Positions 16,053-24,283 of a stretch of DNA of 57,482 nucleotides are shown in pieces; the first letter of the stretch is position 1, and every line of letters starts with the position of its first letter. Source of the stretch: Erysipelotrichaceae bacterium (GTDB lineage: Bacteria > Bacillota_I > Bacilli_A > RFN20 > CAG-826); NCBI GenBank assembly GCA_012729405.1, contig JAAYDH010000020.1, positions 1-57,482 of the forward strand, given 5' to 3'. The notes below the pieces were generated by a model. The model was not told the DNA's origin, ran no database searches, and saw only the letters and a program-made list of their open reading frames with translations. A program made the position numbers and the translations under genes.

Positions 16053-16568
16053 TTAGTCTAAATCAGGGGTCGATTTGTGGTAAGAACGTCCGCGAAGATG
16101 TCCGTCAAGAGCGACGAGAGCAGCCTTATCATCTTTCATGAAGTCATAATCATCTAATAGATTTTCAGCACTGCTTTCCTCCTCAACTTGTTCTTTGATA
16201 AACCACTGTAGGAATTCTTGTGTGCCGTAATCCTTTTCTTTGATAGCGACCTCGAGAATGTTCTCGATTGATTTAGTTACTTCTTGTTCGTGTTTGATTT
16301 GAAGAACAAGTGGTTCGCGGAAATCTTTGTATTCTCCAAAAGGAGCGTCAATCTTCAGTGAGATAACGCGAGCATTTCTATGTAGTAAATACTCTCTGAA
16401 GTACATTGCATGATCTCTTTCTTCCTGAGCTTGGACTAAGAAATAATGGCCAAAGCCTTTTAAACCTTTCGCTTCATAGTAGTTAGACATTTCTAAGTAT
16501 AAGTAGCTGCTGTAGAGTTCTTTTTGAATTTGCTCATTAATAAGAGCTTCAACTTTTTTGTTTAGCAT
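16053..16568 (-). CDS. ftnA: Non-haem ferritin
   Basis: A 171-aa four-helix ferritin that oxidises Fe(II) and stores it as ferric mineral in a 24-mer. Ferroxidase-centre residues are recognisable: Glu17 in QKELYSSYLYLEM, the Glu/His pair in QEERDHAMYF, Glu in KHEQEVTKSIE and Gln in FIKEQVEEE. The length is typical of bacterial FtnA, and no haem-binding Met of bacterioferritin is evident. The start is weakly supported by GAAAGAAG. A 55-nt leader contains a small hairpin (TGAAAG/CTTTCA), and a TATAAT -10 lies at 16630-16635. The partial TTATAAT symmetry there is not enough to call a Fur or PerR site. Confidence 0.94.
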   Translation of the reverse strand: MLNKKVEALINEQIQKELYSSYLYLEMSNYYEAKGLKGFGHYFLVQAQEERDHAMYFREYLLHRNARVISLKIDAPFGEYKDFREPLVLQIKHEQEVTKSIENILEVAIKEKDYGTQEFLQWFIKEQVEEESSAENLLDDYDFMKDDKAALVALDGHLRGRSYHKSTPDLD

Positions 16569-16741
16569 ATTTTAAATCTTCTTTCTGAAAGTCATCTGTC
16601 TTTCATATATATACTAAACCATCACATTTATTATAAAAAGCAATACGCTTTATCACATACTACTTAATTAACTAGAACTGGACAAATTTTATTTATATTA
16701 CTTGCATTGATATTCACGGCCATAATATATGAACGACAAAA

Positions 16742-17143
16742 CTACTTTTTGCGATTTTTAACTAAATAGTCCATCACAGACTTACGCGTAATAATACCAA
16801 TGAAGACCCCTTTGTCATCCTCCACGGGAACAAAGTTTTGATTGGTGATTAAGTTAATTAAATCTGAGACTTCTTTGTCGATACGAATCGGAGTGTATTT
16901 CCAATGAGGCTCAATCTCTTTTACTGAAATTTTTTCACATTGTTCGAGCGTGAGGTTTCTTGCGGTGATATACCATAAGAAATCGCTCGCTGAGAGGGTT
17001 TCGATGTAGCGGCCCTCCTTATTAATAACCGGAATCGCGGAATACCGGTGATGTTCCATTTTCTCAAGAGCTTGTCTAAGGGTAAAAGTATCTTGAAGAT
17101 ATTCAACGTTGTTTTTAGGGGTTAGAAAGAACAACACATTCAT
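16742..17143 (-). CDS. CBS-domain pair protein (CbpB/YkuL-like)
   Basis: A 133-aa protein made of two CBS motifs (about residues 10-60 and 75-130; SAIPVINKEGRYI and FVPVEDDKGVFIGIITRKS). The opening MNVLFFLTPKNNV closely recalls YkuL/CbpB, the stand-alone CBS protein that binds cyclic di-AMP and controls Rel in Listeria and Bacillus; ligand binding here is inferred from that likeness. The start is ATG 17143; a TTG two codons earlier is less likely. A TATAAT lies only 6 nt before the ATG and there is no SD, which predicts a leaderless message. Confidence 0.8.
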   Translation of the reverse strand: MNVLFFLTPKNNVEYLQDTFTLRQALEKMEHHRYSAIPVINKEGRYIETLSASDFLWYITARNLTLEQCEKISVKEIEPHWKYTPIRIDKEVSDLINLITNQNFVPVEDDKGVFIGIITRKSVMDYLVKNRKK

Positions 17144-17149
17144 GTACAA

Positions 17150-17158
17150 ATTATAACA
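17150..17158 (-). promoter_or_regulatory. Extended -10 directly before the CBS gene ATG
   Basis: On the minus strand TGTTATAAT places TATAAT (complement of 17150-17155) with a TGn extension, 6 nt before the ATG at 17143. Transcription should begin at or next to the A of ATG. No convincing -35 is seen. Confidence 0.6.
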
Positions 17159-17324
17159 TTTTTCCGGTAAAAAATATGAAATAATTATGTCCGTGCCCCT
17201 TATGGAAAATAAGATTATTCACCAGCTAGTGTTCTATAAGGAAGAAAAAAGAATTATAATAAACGCAAGAAAGAACGTTGAATAAACCGGCGATTAAATT
17301 GTGGAGGCAAACGAAAGCAATAAG

Positions 17325-17984
17325 ATGAGTGTTTGTAATGTATATCTATCAAAATATCCCTTCCCATTTAAGAAAGAAATCTTTTGTCAACAAAGGCGAG
17401 AAGAGATTGAAAAATGCCGCAATTCAAGCGTAAAAGAGCAAAAAATGTATGTTTGGAAGTTACTGGAGTATGCTCTATCTGATACTTTTGGTCTAGATAT
17501 CAGCAAACAAAAATTCCAAAAAAAGAAAAGCGGAAAATGGATTCTTGATGGATGCTATTTTTCTCTTTCTCACAGCGGAAATATCATCACTGTTGCCATC
17601 AGCGATTCCCCAGTTGGAATCGATGTACAGATAATTAAAAAGCTTGATCAATCGCAAAAATTTAAAGCAATAATCTTATCCGAAAAGGAAAAGAAGAAGT
17701 TTCGAAACATTAGCGATGAAAGATTATTGAAGATGTGGTCACTCAAAGAATGTGCCTTCAAGCAAAGCGATGACTCTAACTTTATTCCCTCTCGATACAG
17801 CATTGATGATATACCCAAAGGTGTTACTTTTAAGTTTGGCCAAGGGAAAGACAAATACATACTATCCCTGCTATGCGATAATGTCGAAAAAGCCGATTAT
17901 CACTCCCTGATCGGTGAATTCAAAACAAGCGGAATGAACTCGCCGAGAATTAAAGCGATTAATAGAACCCTAGTTAATATCTGA
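17325..17984 (+). CDS. Sfp-type 4'-phosphopantetheinyl transferase
   Basis: A 219-aa enzyme that moves the phosphopantetheine arm of CoA onto a carrier-protein serine. The signature is clear: YFSLSHSGN, the Mg-binding VGIDVQ, and KMWSLKECAFK (W-x-x-K-E-x3-K). No PKS/NRPS genes are in the window, so the partner could be acyl carrier protein; AcpS was not seen here. The frame opens at a GTG (17301), but this overlaps the GGAGG motif; ATG 17325 lies 17 nt after that SD, longer than usual, so the start is uncertain. A TATAAT at 17255-17260 is the likely -10. It converges with rbsK, overlapping by 15 nt. Confidence 0.85.
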   Translation: MSVCNVYLSKYPFPFKKEIFCQQRREEIEKCRNSSVKEQKMYVWKLLEYALSDTFGLDISKQKFQKKKSGKWILDGCYFSLSHSGNIITVAISDSPVGIDVQIIKKLDQSQKFKAIILSEKEKKKFRNISDERLLKMWSLKECAFKQSDDSNFIPSRYSIDDIPKGVTFKFGQGKDKYILSLLCDNVEKADYHSLIGEFKTSGMNSPRIKAINRTLVNI

Positions 17985-18857
17985 TATTTTTGGGAGCGAT
18001 TTTATCGCTCCCTTTTTTGTAACAGTAAAAGAACTACAACGATTTGCGAACTCCATTGCCTCTTTGATTGATTTTTCATGACTTAAAGAAGTGACAAAAG
18101 CACCAAGATAGCTATCGCCAGCAGCGGTCGTGTCAACGGCTTCAACCTTTATTGGAGGAATTTTTATCGTCTCAGTTTCATTTATATAAATAGACCCTTT
18201 TTCGCCAAGAGTAACTATGACGTTTTTGACACCTTTTTGTAATAGCAATTGAGCTAATGTTTGATAATCTTTTCTGTTACTTTTCACGTAACTGGCAAGC
18301 TCGTGTTCATTAGGAATAAAGAAATCAATGTATGGAAAAACCTCTTCAGGCAGCTCTCGATATGGAGCTGGGTTAAGAATAGTTGTTATTCCTAGGCTTT
18401 TAGCTTTTTTTAATGCATAGCAAACTGTGTCGACTGGGTTCTCAAGTTGAATAAGAAGAAATTTAACCTCTTTTTCTTTTTCAAAAATACTGTCAACATC
18501 GCTTTTTGTAATATCCATATTCGCTCCAGGAACGATTATGATACGATTTTCCTTTGTTATTGTATCAAGAGTAATGCTGGCCACTCCGGTTTGTTTGTTG
18601 GACTTTTTGATTACAGATTTGATCCCCTGCAAAGTTAAGAATGATGAAGCATAATCTCCGTTTTGATCATCCCCGACTGCTCCAAAAAACACCACATCTC
18701 CACCAAGGAAGGCAGACGCACAAGCTTGATTTGCTCCCTTGCCGCCGACATTTGAGAAAAATGATTCACCAAACACTGTCGTTCCAGGAGCAGGTAAGAC
18801 TTTTGTGTAAGTCACATTATCAATACTGATACTACCAATGACTAGAATTTTACTCAT
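17970..18857 (-). CDS. rbsK: Ribokinase
   Basis: A 295-aa PfkB-family kinase that phosphorylates ribose to ribose 5-phosphate. The substrate-side GGKGANQACASAFLGG motif and the catalytic DTTAAGDSYLGAF anion hole/Asp are intact. It overlaps the nucleoside hydrolase gene by 8 nt, with an AAGGAG SD inside that gene, so the ribose freed by the hydrolase is its expected substrate. Its 3' end carries the terminator of the opposite sfp-like gene. Confidence 0.92.
   Translation of the reverse strand: MSKILVIGSISIDNVTYTKVLPAPGTTVFGESFFSNVGGKGANQACASAFLGGDVVFFGAVGDDQNGDYASSFLTLQGIKSVIKKSNKQTGVASITLDTITKENRIIIVPGANMDITKSDVDSIFEKEKEVKFLLIQLENPVDTVCYALKKAKSLGITTILNPAPYRELPEEVFPYIDFFIPNEHELASYVKSNRKDYQTLAQLLLQKGVKNVIVTLGEKGSIYINETETIKIPPIKVEAVDTTAAGDSYLGAFVTSLSHEKSIKEAMEFANRCSSFTVTKKGAIKSLPKISDIN
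17992..18018 (+). terminator. Terminator of the sfp-like gene inside rbsK
   Basis: GGGAGCGA (17992-17999) and TCGCTCCC (18005-18012) form an 8-bp GC-rich stem with a 5-nt loop, followed by six T. It lies 8 nt after the sfp-like stop and wholly inside the rbsK coding end on the other strand. Confidence 0.85.
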
Positions 18858-19785
18858 GTGCCTTGCTCCTTAGACACTTGAAAAGTATATTCCAAAACTT
18901 TTTCACATCGATATCCATGGCTACATAGCAGTTCTTTGGGGCGTGTAAATAATCAAAAACATCGCAATTCGTTCTTCCGTGACTAGAACCATGCGAAATA
19001 TCTATTTCAACATTCATTTTTTTAAAATTAATCAAAGAATCGTCAATCAAGGAAGCAATGGTAACCGGATCATGAAGCGGAGCACCTTCAATATTAAAAG
19101 TCTTTCTTTGGTTATCTAAAAAGACGCGCATTAATTTAGCAAAAAATATCGACTTTTTGTTATTCAAAGCCAACGTTTTTTTAATTATCTCATCAGTAAC
19201 GAGAACTTTGCGCGTGATATTTAGGCCGATCATCTTAATCGGAATTCCTGAATTTACACAAATGTGAGCTGCTTCGGCATCAACAAGAATATTAAATTCT
19301 GCGGCGGGAGAAACGTTTCCGTTATCCACTGAGCCACCCATAAAAACAATTTCTTTTATACGATCAGAAATTTCCGGCTTCATGCGAAGAGCAAGAGCTA
19401 AATTTGTCATCGGACCTGTCGTGACTATAGTCACATCTTTATTTTTTGTTAGCAAGTCAATCATCAGCTCAGCTCCGTTCCTCTTATCAAACACTTCTTC
19501 GTAATTAGGAAAATCAAAGCCGTCTAATCCGCTTTCGCCGTGTACCTGCTCGCAAATCATAGGTTCAGTAACTAATGGTCTCGGGCTTCCCTTGGATATT
19601 GGGACATTTATGCCGAAGTAACGACAAATGTTTAAAGTGTTATGAGATGTTTTTTCAATGGTTTGATTGCCTGAAACCACGGAGATACCCAATAACTTGA
19701 TTTGAGACGAACACGCCGCTAATAGGATTGCCACAGCATCATCGTGGCCAGGATCACAATCGAGAATTATTTTTATTTTTTCCAT
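18850..19785 (-). CDS. Inosine/uridine-preferring nucleoside hydrolase
   Basis: A 311-aa enzyme that splits ribonucleosides into base and ribose. The N-terminal Ca-binding DCDPGHDDA signature is exact; further family motifs are VSGNQTIEKT, the GPMTNLALAL stretch, FMGGSVDNGNVSPAAEFNI and the late HDPVTIA His/Asp. No signal peptide is seen, so it is cytosolic and acts in salvage. The start has a GAGGG SD located in the end of pepT, 2 nt upstream, and the gene runs into rbsK, forming a three-gene salvage operon. Confidence 0.93.
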   Translation of the reverse strand: MEKIKIILDCDPGHDDAVAILLAACSSQIKLLGISVVSGNQTIEKTSHNTLNICRYFGINVPISKGSPRPLVTEPMICEQVHGESGLDGFDFPNYEEVFDKRNGAELMIDLLTKNKDVTIVTTGPMTNLALALRMKPEISDRIKEIVFMGGSVDNGNVSPAAEFNILVDAEAAHICVNSGIPIKMIGLNITRKVLVTDEIIKKTLALNNKKSIFFAKLMRVFLDNQRKTFNIEGAPLHDPVTIASLIDDSLINFKKMNVEIDISHGSSHGRTNCDVFDYLHAPKNCYVAMDIDVKKFWNILFKCLRSKAHE

Positions 19786-19787
19786 AG

Positions 19788-20981
19788 TTATGCCCTCATC
19801 ATATCAATAACAACAGCGATCATTTTTTCAAATTCTTGTACAACCATATATTCAAACCGGCCATGGTGATTGTAACTTCCAGTTCCTAAGTTTGGTGTAA
19901 CCAAACCCATCTTTGAGAACGTTGCTCCATCAGTGCCTCCGCGAATTTTTGTGCTCCTTGGAGTTATTCCGTTTTTCAGCAAGCATTTTTTCGCGAGTTC
20001 AATCGGACGCGGATCTTTCTCTACGTATGGTCTCATATTTTCATATTGTTTATTGACTTTAATCTCGATGTAAATTTTTGGATATTTTGTTTTTAGAGAA
20101 TCCACAATCTCGTACAATAAAGCAATTCTATTTTGAAGATTGTCATCATCAAAGTCTCTGAGAATCATCTCTAGTTCAGCCGACTCACTACTGCCATTCA
20201 ATGAATTGATATGCCAGTAACCATCATTAGGACCGGCATCAAAAGGGGTTTCTTTTGCCGGTAGACCTGATATCAACTCATGCAAAACGAGAATCGCATT
20301 AATTAAGGAGTTTTTCCCTTCGCCAGGATGAACAGCGACGCCACGAATAAAAATTTTCGCAGCCGCAGCGTTGAAGTTTTCAAAATCGATGCAATCAATG
20401 AAGCTGCCATCTATAGTAACCGCATAATCAGCATCCATCTTTTTCAAATCAAAATGAGCTGCGCCCATGCCGATTTCTTCATCACAAGTGAAAGCCACTG
20501 AGATGCTTTTATGTTTGACGTCTGAATTTTTATGGAAGTACTCCAAAGCAGACATAATAATGGCGATACCCGCTTTATCGTCTGCTCCGAGCAAAGTTTC
20601 TCCATTTGTAACAACCAAATCTTTTCCGATATGTCTTGCGAGATCGGGAAATTGTTTGCTGGACAAAATATATTTATCATTTAATTTGATGTCATTACCA
20701 TCCCATTTTTCGACGATTCGGGGCTGACAATGTGTATTTGTAACTTCAAGGGCGGTATCGACATGTGAATTAAAACCGATTTTATCTCCGACTCCAGGCA
20801 GGTGGGCGTATACAATACCAAACTCATCCATATATGCATCAGATAATCCAAGTTCTTTTAGTTCTTTAACTAAGAGGATTGATAAATCCTTTTGCTTGAG
20901 GGTCGAGGGTACTGTCTTGCTTTTATCATCCGCCTGTGTGTCAATTTTTGCGTATCTGATAAATCTTTCAATATTTTTCAT
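19788..20981 (-). CDS. pepT: Peptidase T (tripeptidase)
   Basis: A 397-aa M20B zinc aminopeptidase that removes the N-terminal residue from tripeptides. The metal ligands are visible: NSHVDTALE (His, Asp), LLGADDKAG (bridging Asp), DEEIGMGA (catalytic and ligand Glu), VTIDGS (Asp) and the late TGSYNHHGRFE (His). The dimerisation insert starts after residue 200. The frame opens at 21008, but ATG 20981 has a GAGG SD and matches the family N-terminus (MKNIERFIRYAKIDTQAD). It is first in the operon with nucleoside hydrolase and ribokinase. Confidence 0.94.
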   Translation of the reverse strand: MKNIERFIRYAKIDTQADDKSKTVPSTLKQKDLSILLVKELKELGLSDAYMDEFGIVYAHLPGVGDKIGFNSHVDTALEVTNTHCQPRIVEKWDGNDIKLNDKYILSSKQFPDLARHIGKDLVVTNGETLLGADDKAGIAIIMSALEYFHKNSDVKHKSISVAFTCDEEIGMGAAHFDLKKMDADYAVTIDGSFIDCIDFENFNAAAAKIFIRGVAVHPGEGKNSLINAILVLHELISGLPAKETPFDAGPNDGYWHINSLNGSSESAELEMILRDFDDDNLQNRIALLYEIVDSLKTKYPKIYIEIKVNKQYENMRPYVEKDPRPIELAKKCLLKNGITPRSTKIRGGTDGATFSKMGLVTPNLGTGSYNHHGRFEYMVVQEFEKMIAVVIDMMRA

Positions 20982-21041
20982 AAAAACCTCGTAAATAAAT
21001 ACTAGCACAAAAAAGAACCTTTCTTTAAAAGAAAATCCTGT

Positions 21042-21069
21042 TTGTTAAATGAGCTAAATGACATATAAT
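21042..21069 (+). promoter_or_regulatory. Promoter abutting the 21079 start codon
   Basis: TTGTTA (21042-21047) and TATAAT (21064-21069) are 16 nt apart. The ATG at 21079 follows only 9 nt after the -10 and there is no SD, so the transcript should have at most a few leader nucleotides. Confidence 0.6.
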
Positions 21070-21078
21070 ATTCTCGTT

Positions 21079-21666
21079 ATGAACCAACAAATTGAAATTA
21101 AACGCAAAATCTTTGAGGTCATTGAAACTCTCGGAGAACGAAGCAAGAAAGTTATTCGGAAGAATAAAGAGTTCTTTCTCAAGGACTTTGGCGATGACGT
21201 TCAGGGCTATGAACGCTATCTTGATTCGGCTCACAAATTATCCGTATCCGGCATCTTATCGCCGAAAGTTTACTGTCACGATAAGAAAAGTCATATTGTT
21301 GTTGCAGAATATATTCCAGGATTGACAGCGCTTGACGATCTTTTGAAAGACGATTTACCCGAAGAATACTTCGCACAAATATTTGCTTTTAACTGGTACA
21401 TGAAGAACGCCAAAATTCTTTTGAATTTTGATCCTAAAAATTACAAATTTTACGAAAAAAGACTTTACTACATTCCACAACTTTTTGAAAAATACGATGA
21501 AAAGAAGACGTTTGAGAAGGCGGGCATTTGGTACTGGTTCTACTGCCGTGAGTTTACTAAATATTTGGAAACTAACGGAATCGCAATCGATCAAAAAAGA
21601 GCTGATATTGAACAAGCGGCCATCAATAAGAAAATCGCCTTAACCGTGGTTAAACACTATCGCTAA
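21079..21666 (+). CDS. Small protein with kinase-fold-like (APH/LPS kinase) features
   Basis: A 195-aa protein I do not recognise with certainty. Its layout recalls a short aminoglycoside/choline-kinase type fold: FFLKDF (possible nucleotide-site Lys), GYERYLDSAHKLS (possible helix-C Glu), VVAEYIPGLTALDDLL (hinge-like), and NFDPKNYKFYEKRLYYI, which resembles the catalytic loop HxDxxxxN with Asp and Asn but no His. The second metal Asp expected after YYI is Pro, so activity is doubtful. The frame opens at 21058, but ATG 21079 fits the promoter. It lies 4 nt before prs and may share its transcript. Confidence 0.6.
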   Translation: MNQQIEIKRKIFEVIETLGERSKKVIRKNKEFFLKDFGDDVQGYERYLDSAHKLSVSGILSPKVYCHDKKSHIVVAEYIPGLTALDDLLKDDLPEEYFAQIFAFNWYMKNAKILLNFDPKNYKFYEKRLYYIPQLFEKYDEKKTFEKAGIWYWFYCREFTKYLETNGIAIDQKRADIEQAAINKKIALTVVKHYR

Positions 21667-21670
21667 TTTT

Positions 21671-22579
21671 ATGAAAGATTATATTGTATTTTCGTTATCC
21701 CAAAACAAAAAATTAGCTCGTGAGCTAGCTTTAAAATTGAATGCGAAAGTCGGTCGTGTATCAATGACTCGATTTGCTGACGGCGAGGTATTGGTGAAAA
21801 CCCTTTCTAATGTAAAAGGTAAGGACGCCATTGTTATCGAGTCGACGTACAAAGATGCTCATGAGCGTATTTTTGAACTCCTTTTATTGCTTGATTCTAT
21901 CAATCGCTCAGGCGCCAACTCTATTCAACTTTTTATCCCATATTTTGGTTACTCAAGACAAGAAAGAGTCAGCTGGATCAATGAACCAGTAAGCTGCGAA
22001 GTAGTGGCAAGAATCATTGAAACAGCAGGCTATGATTCACTAGCAACTTTTGACTTGCATCACCCCATTATTGAGAAGTTCTTTAAGCGTTCGATTTTAA
22101 ACATTAGTACTAGCAGGGTTTTCATCGACTACTATTTAAACTACATGAAAGAGAACAATTTAAAACCAAGCGATATCGTTATCGTTTCACCTGATCATGG
22201 AGCCAATCATAGAGCTGATGCGCTTGTAGGTCCAATCGGAGAAGCTAAGGTTATTCTTGATAAAGTGCGCGCTAGATATAACGTTGCCGAACACCTTGTT
22301 GTCGATGATAAATTAGTTAAAAACAAAGTTTGTATCATAATTGATGATATTATTGATACAGGGGGAACAATCATTTCTGCGACCAACCTTTTGTATAAAC
22401 AAGGGGCGAGAAAAGTTCTAATCGGCGCCAGTCATGCTGTATTTTCCACCCACAACATTAAAAAAATTAAAAAAGCTAACATTGTTGACATTGTGGTCAC
22501 AAATACGATTGAACAAAAATTAAACAAAGATATTAAGATACTCGATATTTGTCCATTAATTTTGCAAAATATAAAATAA
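21671..22579 (+). CDS. prs: Ribose-phosphate pyrophosphokinase (PRPP synthase)
   Basis: A 302-aa enzyme that makes PRPP from ribose 5-phosphate and ATP for nucleotide, His and NAD synthesis. The family signature DLHHPIIEKFF (metal/substrate), the flexible-loop RQERVSW and the PRPP loop IIIDDIIDTGGTI are clear. The length is slightly below the usual 310-320. It follows the 21079 gene by 4 nt with no SD, so translation is probably coupled or follows a leaderless upstream message. It competes for, or is fed by, the ribose 5-phosphate made by RbsK and RpiB. Confidence 0.94.
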   Translation: MKDYIVFSLSQNKKLARELALKLNAKVGRVSMTRFADGEVLVKTLSNVKGKDAIVIESTYKDAHERIFELLLLLDSINRSGANSIQLFIPYFGYSRQERVSWINEPVSCEVVARIIETAGYDSLATFDLHHPIIEKFFKRSILNISTSRVFIDYYLNYMKENNLKPSDIVIVSPDHGANHRADALVGPIGEAKVILDKVRARYNVAEHLVVDDKLVKNKVCIIIDDIIDTGGTIISATNLLYKQGARKVLIGASHAVFSTHNIKKIKKANIVDIVVTNTIEQKLNKDIKILDICPLILQNIK

Positions 22580-22584
22580 ATCTT

Positions 22585-22625
22585 AGAGTGTTGTCCTTGC
22601 CTAACCACTCATAAAAACAAGGAGG
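22585..22625 (+). promoter_or_regulatory. preQ1-I riboswitch controlling the que operon
   Basis: P1 stem GAGTG (22586-22590)/CACTC (22606-22610) encloses TTGTCCTTGCCTAAC; an A-rich tail ATAAAAACAAGG follows. CCTTG (22595-22599) pairs with CAAGG (22618-22622), giving an H-type pseudoknot that includes the first SD bases (AAGGAGG, 22619-22625). The GC-C-TA-A loop core and AAAAAC tail match the class I preQ1 aptamer. Binding of preQ1 should hide the SD of queT, lowering import when the precursor is plentiful. Confidence 0.85.
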
Positions 22626-22632
22626 AAAAATT

Positions 22633-23136
22633 TTGAAAATTTCAATTAAAGATATAGCCTATAATGGGATTATTGCAGCGCTATATGTTGTCTTAACTTT
22701 AGCAACCTACAACTTTTCATATGGACCGATACAATTCCGCGTGGCAGAAATTTTGGTCTTGCTTTGTTTTTTCCGCAAAGATTATATCCTTGGTTTAACC
22801 ATTGGATGTTTTATCGCCAATATATTTTCAAGTGTCCATATTTTAGATATCGTGTTTGGAACAACCGCAACACTAATTGCTTGTTTGCTTGTTTCATATT
22901 CAAAAATTCTACTAGTTGCTATTTTGTACCCCGTGGTGGCCAATGGTTTATTAGTCGGACTGATGTTATTTATTATCGTTGATTCAACCGTATCTTTTTG
23001 GTTCTATGCTGGCACAGTTGCTTTGGGTGAATTAGTGGTAATGGTGGCCGCTTATATATTATTTTTCATACTCCGAAGGCAAGATACATTTTTAAAGCTT
23101 ATTCGAGCAAATCAGAACCTTGCTTTTAAACTATGA
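22633..23136 (+). CDS. queT: QueT, substrate subunit of the queuosine-precursor ECF transporter
   Basis: A 167-aa membrane S-component with about five or six helices. The opening IKDIAYNGIIAALYVVLTLA and YGPIQFRVAEILVLLCFF match QueT, which binds preQ1 or a related 7-deazaguanine. It starts at TTG 22633, 7 nt after GGAGG, and stops with TGA. It sits directly behind a preQ1-I riboswitch and in front of tgt-queA-queH, which fits the assignment. It needs EcfA, EcfA' and EcfT, encoded at 52401-54939. Confidence 0.9.
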   Translation: MKISIKDIAYNGIIAALYVVLTLATYNFSYGPIQFRVAEILVLLCFFRKDYILGLTIGCFIANIFSSVHILDIVFGTTATLIACLLVSYSKILLVAILYPVVANGLLVGLMLFIIVDSTVSFWFYAGTVALGELVVMVAAYILFFILRRQDTFLKLIRANQNLAFKL

Positions 23137-23158
23137 TAATGTTTAAATGGTTAGGCAC

Positions 23159-24283
23159 ATGAAAGACTTTCACTTAGAAATACTTCATATTGATAAACAA
23201 ACTGGAGCCAGATATGGCATTTTGCACACACCCCACGGGAACGTTGAGGTTCCTATGTTCATGCCAGTAGGCACCCTAGCCACGGTGAAGACACTTTCCC
23301 CAGAAGAATTAAAAGAAATTGGCTCGGGAGTTATTCTTGCCAACACCTATCACTTGTCGATTAGACCAGGCGCAGACATTGTTCAAAAAGCCGGCGGTCT
23401 CCATAAATTTATGAACTATGATGGTCCAATCCTGACCGATTCTGGCGGTTTCCAAGTTTTTTCTTTAGCTGAAAAGCGAAAGATCGACGAAGAAGGAGTG
23501 CATTTCAAAAGCCACCTGAATGGAGATAAGTTATTTTTCTCTCCAGAAGTAGCAATTAATATTCAAGAGAAACTTGGGGCAGACATTATCATGTCATTTG
23601 ATGAATGCATACCCTGGGGCGCGAGCTACGACTATGTAAAGGAATCCGTCGATAGAACTCTTAGATGGGCCAAAAGAGGGCTTGAAGCTCATAAAAGGAG
23701 CGATCAAGCTTTATTTGGAATCGTTCAAGGTAGCGATTTTCCGGATTTAAGAAAATTTTGTGCCGAAGAACTAGTTAAAATGGATTTTCCGGGATATTCG
23801 ATTGGTGGAACTTCAATTGGAGAGCCAAAGGATAAATGTTTTGACATGATTGACTATTCGGTCAAATATTTACCCGAAGATAAACCTCGCTATTTGATGG
23901 GCGTTGGATCGATTGACTATTTATTAGGAGGTATTGCTCGAGGCGTCGATATGTTTGACTGCGTCTTACCAACACGATTAGCTAGACACGGCGCATTAAT
24001 AACCTCGCAAGGTCGTATAAATATCAAAAACGAAAAATACAAAGAAGATTTTGCTCCCCTCGATCACAATTGTGATTGCTACTGTTGCAAAAACTATACA
24101 AAGGCCTATCTCAGACATTTGTATGTCAGCGATGAAGCTTTCGGAAAGCGATTGCTTTCCATCCACAATCTCCGTTTCCTCATTAATTTAATGGAAGGGG
24201 CAAGACAGGCAATTAAAGAAGATCGCTTTGGAGATTTCATGCAAATAAATCTCGCCGCCTTTGGCGACGAAAGAGGCTTCTAA
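23159..24283 (+). CDS. tgt: tRNA-guanine transglycosylase
   Basis: A 374-aa enzyme that swaps G34 for preQ1 in tRNAs for Asp, Asn, His and Tyr. The catalytic and binding motifs are present: TDSGGFQVFSL, SFDECIPWGA, GGTSIGEPKD and CVLPTRLARHGALIT; the zinc site is CDCYCC plus HNLRFL. A second in-frame ATG at 23147 is also possible; neither has a clear SD, and the N-terminus before TGARYG fits both. It ends in TAATG, overlapping queA by one base. Confidence 0.94.
   Translation: MKDFHLEILHIDKQTGARYGILHTPHGNVEVPMFMPVGTLATVKTLSPEELKEIGSGVILANTYHLSIRPGADIVQKAGGLHKFMNYDGPILTDSGGFQVFSLAEKRKIDEEGVHFKSHLNGDKLFFSPEVAINIQEKLGADIIMSFDECIPWGASYDYVKESVDRTLRWAKRGLEAHKRSDQALFGIVQGSDFPDLRKFCAEELVKMDFPGYSIGGTSIGEPKDKCFDMIDYSVKYLPEDKPRYLMGVGSIDYLLGGIARGVDMFDCVLPTRLARHGALITSQGRINIKNEKYKEDFAPLDHNCDCYCCKNYTKAYLRHLYVSDEAFGKRLLSIHNLRFLINLMEGARQAIKEDRFGDFMQINLAAFGDERGF

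Noticed and set aside
17187..17285. 32-codon ORF upstream of the sfp-like gene
   Set aside because: It lacks an SD and a promoter at the right place, and contains the sfp-like promoter; probably chance.
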